Under the pieces are notes generated by a model that was not told the origin of the DNA, made no database searches, and saw only the letters and a list, made by a program, of their open reading frames with translations. Shown in pieces: positions 5,430 through 5,678 of a DNA stretch of 5,678 nucleotides. The position numbers and the translations under genes are program-made. Position 1 is the stretch's first letter; every line of letters begins with the position of its first letter. Location: positions 1-5,678 of the forward strand of contig DEFK01000038.1 of the NCBI GenBank assembly GCA_002350765.1, in the 5' to 3' direction. The stretch is from Ruminococcaceae bacterium UBA2854. GTDB lineage: Bacteria > Bacillota > Clostridia > Oscillospirales > Acutalibacteraceae.

Positions 5430-5514
5430 TTCGAATCCATCCTCTCTTTTCCACACAACAAAAAAGACATCCGTATGGATGTCTTTTTTGTTGGTGGGAG
5501 AGGATGGATTCGAA
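5430..5514. repeat. Long quasi-palindrome: inverted copy of tRNA-Tyr 3' end
   Basis: The left arm 5430-5472 and right arm 5477-5514 pair around a gtat loop. Outer 17 bp (5430-5446 with 5498-5514) are perfect and copy the tRNA-Tyr T-loop, T-stem and acceptor 3' strand in inverse orientation; five further pairs cross the CCA region with only a tttt and an a bulged; the inner 16 bp are the terminator. The plus-strand copy lacks a matching 5' T-stem, so it is not a second tRNA. Confidence 0.85.
5457..5492 (-). terminator. Intrinsic terminator of the tRNA operon
   Basis: A perfect 16-bp stem (5457-5472 and 5477-5492) with a 4-nt loop; in minus-strand RNA GGAUGUC is followed by six U. The start of the stem touches the encoded CCA end of tRNA-Tyr. 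The A6/U6 symmetry means it could also act on plus-strand transcripts. Confidence 0.88.
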
Positions 5515-5576
5515 CCATCGAAGCGAAACGCAACAGATTTACAGTCTGCCCCCTTTGGCCACTCGGGAACTCTCCC
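5492..5576 (-). tRNA. tRNA-Tyr (GUA)
   Basis: An 85-nt class II tRNA. Acceptor GGGAGAG (5570-5576) pairs with CTCTCCC (5496-5502), followed by the discriminator A and an encoded CCA ending at 5492. The D-arm region reads CCCGAGTGGCCAAAGGGG, the anticodon loop CTGTAAA gives GTA (5540-5542), a long variable arm with a GCG/CGC stem is present, and the T-arm is GATGG-TTCGAAT-CCATC. The long variable arm is normal for bacterial tRNA-Tyr. The anticodon is wild type, so it would not read the amber codon at 5228-5230. Confidence 0.97.
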
Positions 5577-5589
5577 ACGTTTTAAATTG

Positions 5590-5620
5590 TAATTGCTACA
5601 GGCTGAGCCTGTAGCAATTA
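5590..5620 (-). other. Perfect 14-bp hairpin between the two tRNAs
   Basis: Arms 5590-5603 and 5607-5620 are perfect inverted copies with a 3-nt loop. It begins directly after the CCA of tRNA-Thr and ends 13 nt before tRNA-Tyr. In minus-strand RNA it is followed by ACAAUUUAAAA rather than a U run, so it is more likely a processing signal or repeat than a terminator. Confidence 0.7.
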
Positions 5621-5678
5621 TGGAGCTGGTGGACGGACTTGAACCCCCGACCTGCTGATTACAAATCAGCTGCTCTAC
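5621..5678 (-). tRNA. tRNA-Thr (UGU), 5' end outside window
   Basis: The visible 58 nt run from within the D arm (GTAGAGC) to the encoded CCA. The anticodon stem GCTGA/TCAGC encloses loop TTTGTAA, anticodon TGT (5661-5663). The T-arm has GTTCAAGTC, and the acceptor 3' strand CACCAGC is followed by TCCA. About 18 nt at the 5' end lie past the right edge. Transcribed ahead of tRNA-Tyr, probably in one precursor. Confidence 0.95.

Noticed and set aside
5421..5453. A second tRNA on the plus strand ending near 5453
   Set aside because: The T-loop and T-stem 3' half are present, but no matching 5' T-stem, anticodon arm or acceptor 5' strand is found upstream.
5430..5514. Attachment site of an integrative element at the tRNA-Tyr 3' end
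   Set aside because: Integration gives direct copies of the tRNA end; here the copy is inverted and no integrase gene is in the window.
5372..5614. Plus-strand open frames crossing the tRNA-Tyr region
   Set aside because: They translate the antisense of a tRNA and its terminator; such frames are a well-known annotation artefact.

Overview
The window looks like chromosomal DNA from a low-to-mid GC Firmicute, most likely a Clostridia/Oscillospiraceae gut-type bacterium (Ruminococcus-like). The reasons are family-level similarity recognised by eye: a BclA-C-type surface protein, a DUF4190 membrane protein, a CmpB-type (PF06541) membrane protein and a Clostridia-type helical C-terminal domain, plus AGGAGG-type ribosome sites and consensus sigma-A promoters. 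No database search was possible, so the species is not claimed. Every gene supported here lies on the minus strand.

Reading in the direction of transcription (right to left): a tRNA cluster comes first, with tRNA-Thr(UGU) cut by the window edge, a perfect 14-bp hairpin, tRNA-Tyr(GUA), and a strong intrinsic terminator. The terminator stem continues into an inverted copy of the tRNA-Tyr 3' end, giving a quasi-palindrome of about 85 nt. A perfect consensus promoter (TTGACA-17-TATAAT) then drives a DUF4190-type membrane protein whose Q/P/N-rich N-terminal tail is broken by one in-frame amber codon. A terminator follows, and its U-rich tail overlaps the next promoter. That promoter serves a probable three-gene operon: a Cof-type HAD phosphatase, a duplicated CmpB/PF06541 membrane protein, and a small protein with an XRE-like helical C-terminal domain.

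From 1292 to 1824 there is a 533-bp stretch with no gene. Its left half has a weak promoter region, a 5'-UTR hairpin and a small direct repeat in front of the vWA gene. Its right half (1520-1824) is a 305-bp repeat-rich segment bounded by 32-bp inverted arms (26/32 identical) made of heptanucleotide repeats. It abuts the stop codon of the XRE-like gene and contains a further heptamer array and two overlapping, mutually exclusive hairpins, one of which is terminator-like.

The left part of the window has a vWA-domain protein with an intact MIDAS motif and, after it, a short protein with a cysteine-rich N-terminus and a BclA-C-like beta-rich domain, closed by a strong hairpin near the left edge. 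No complete new multi-gene system is evident. The most unusual signals are the tRNA-Tyr quasi-palindrome, the amber-interrupted DUF4190 gene and the heptamer-bounded element.
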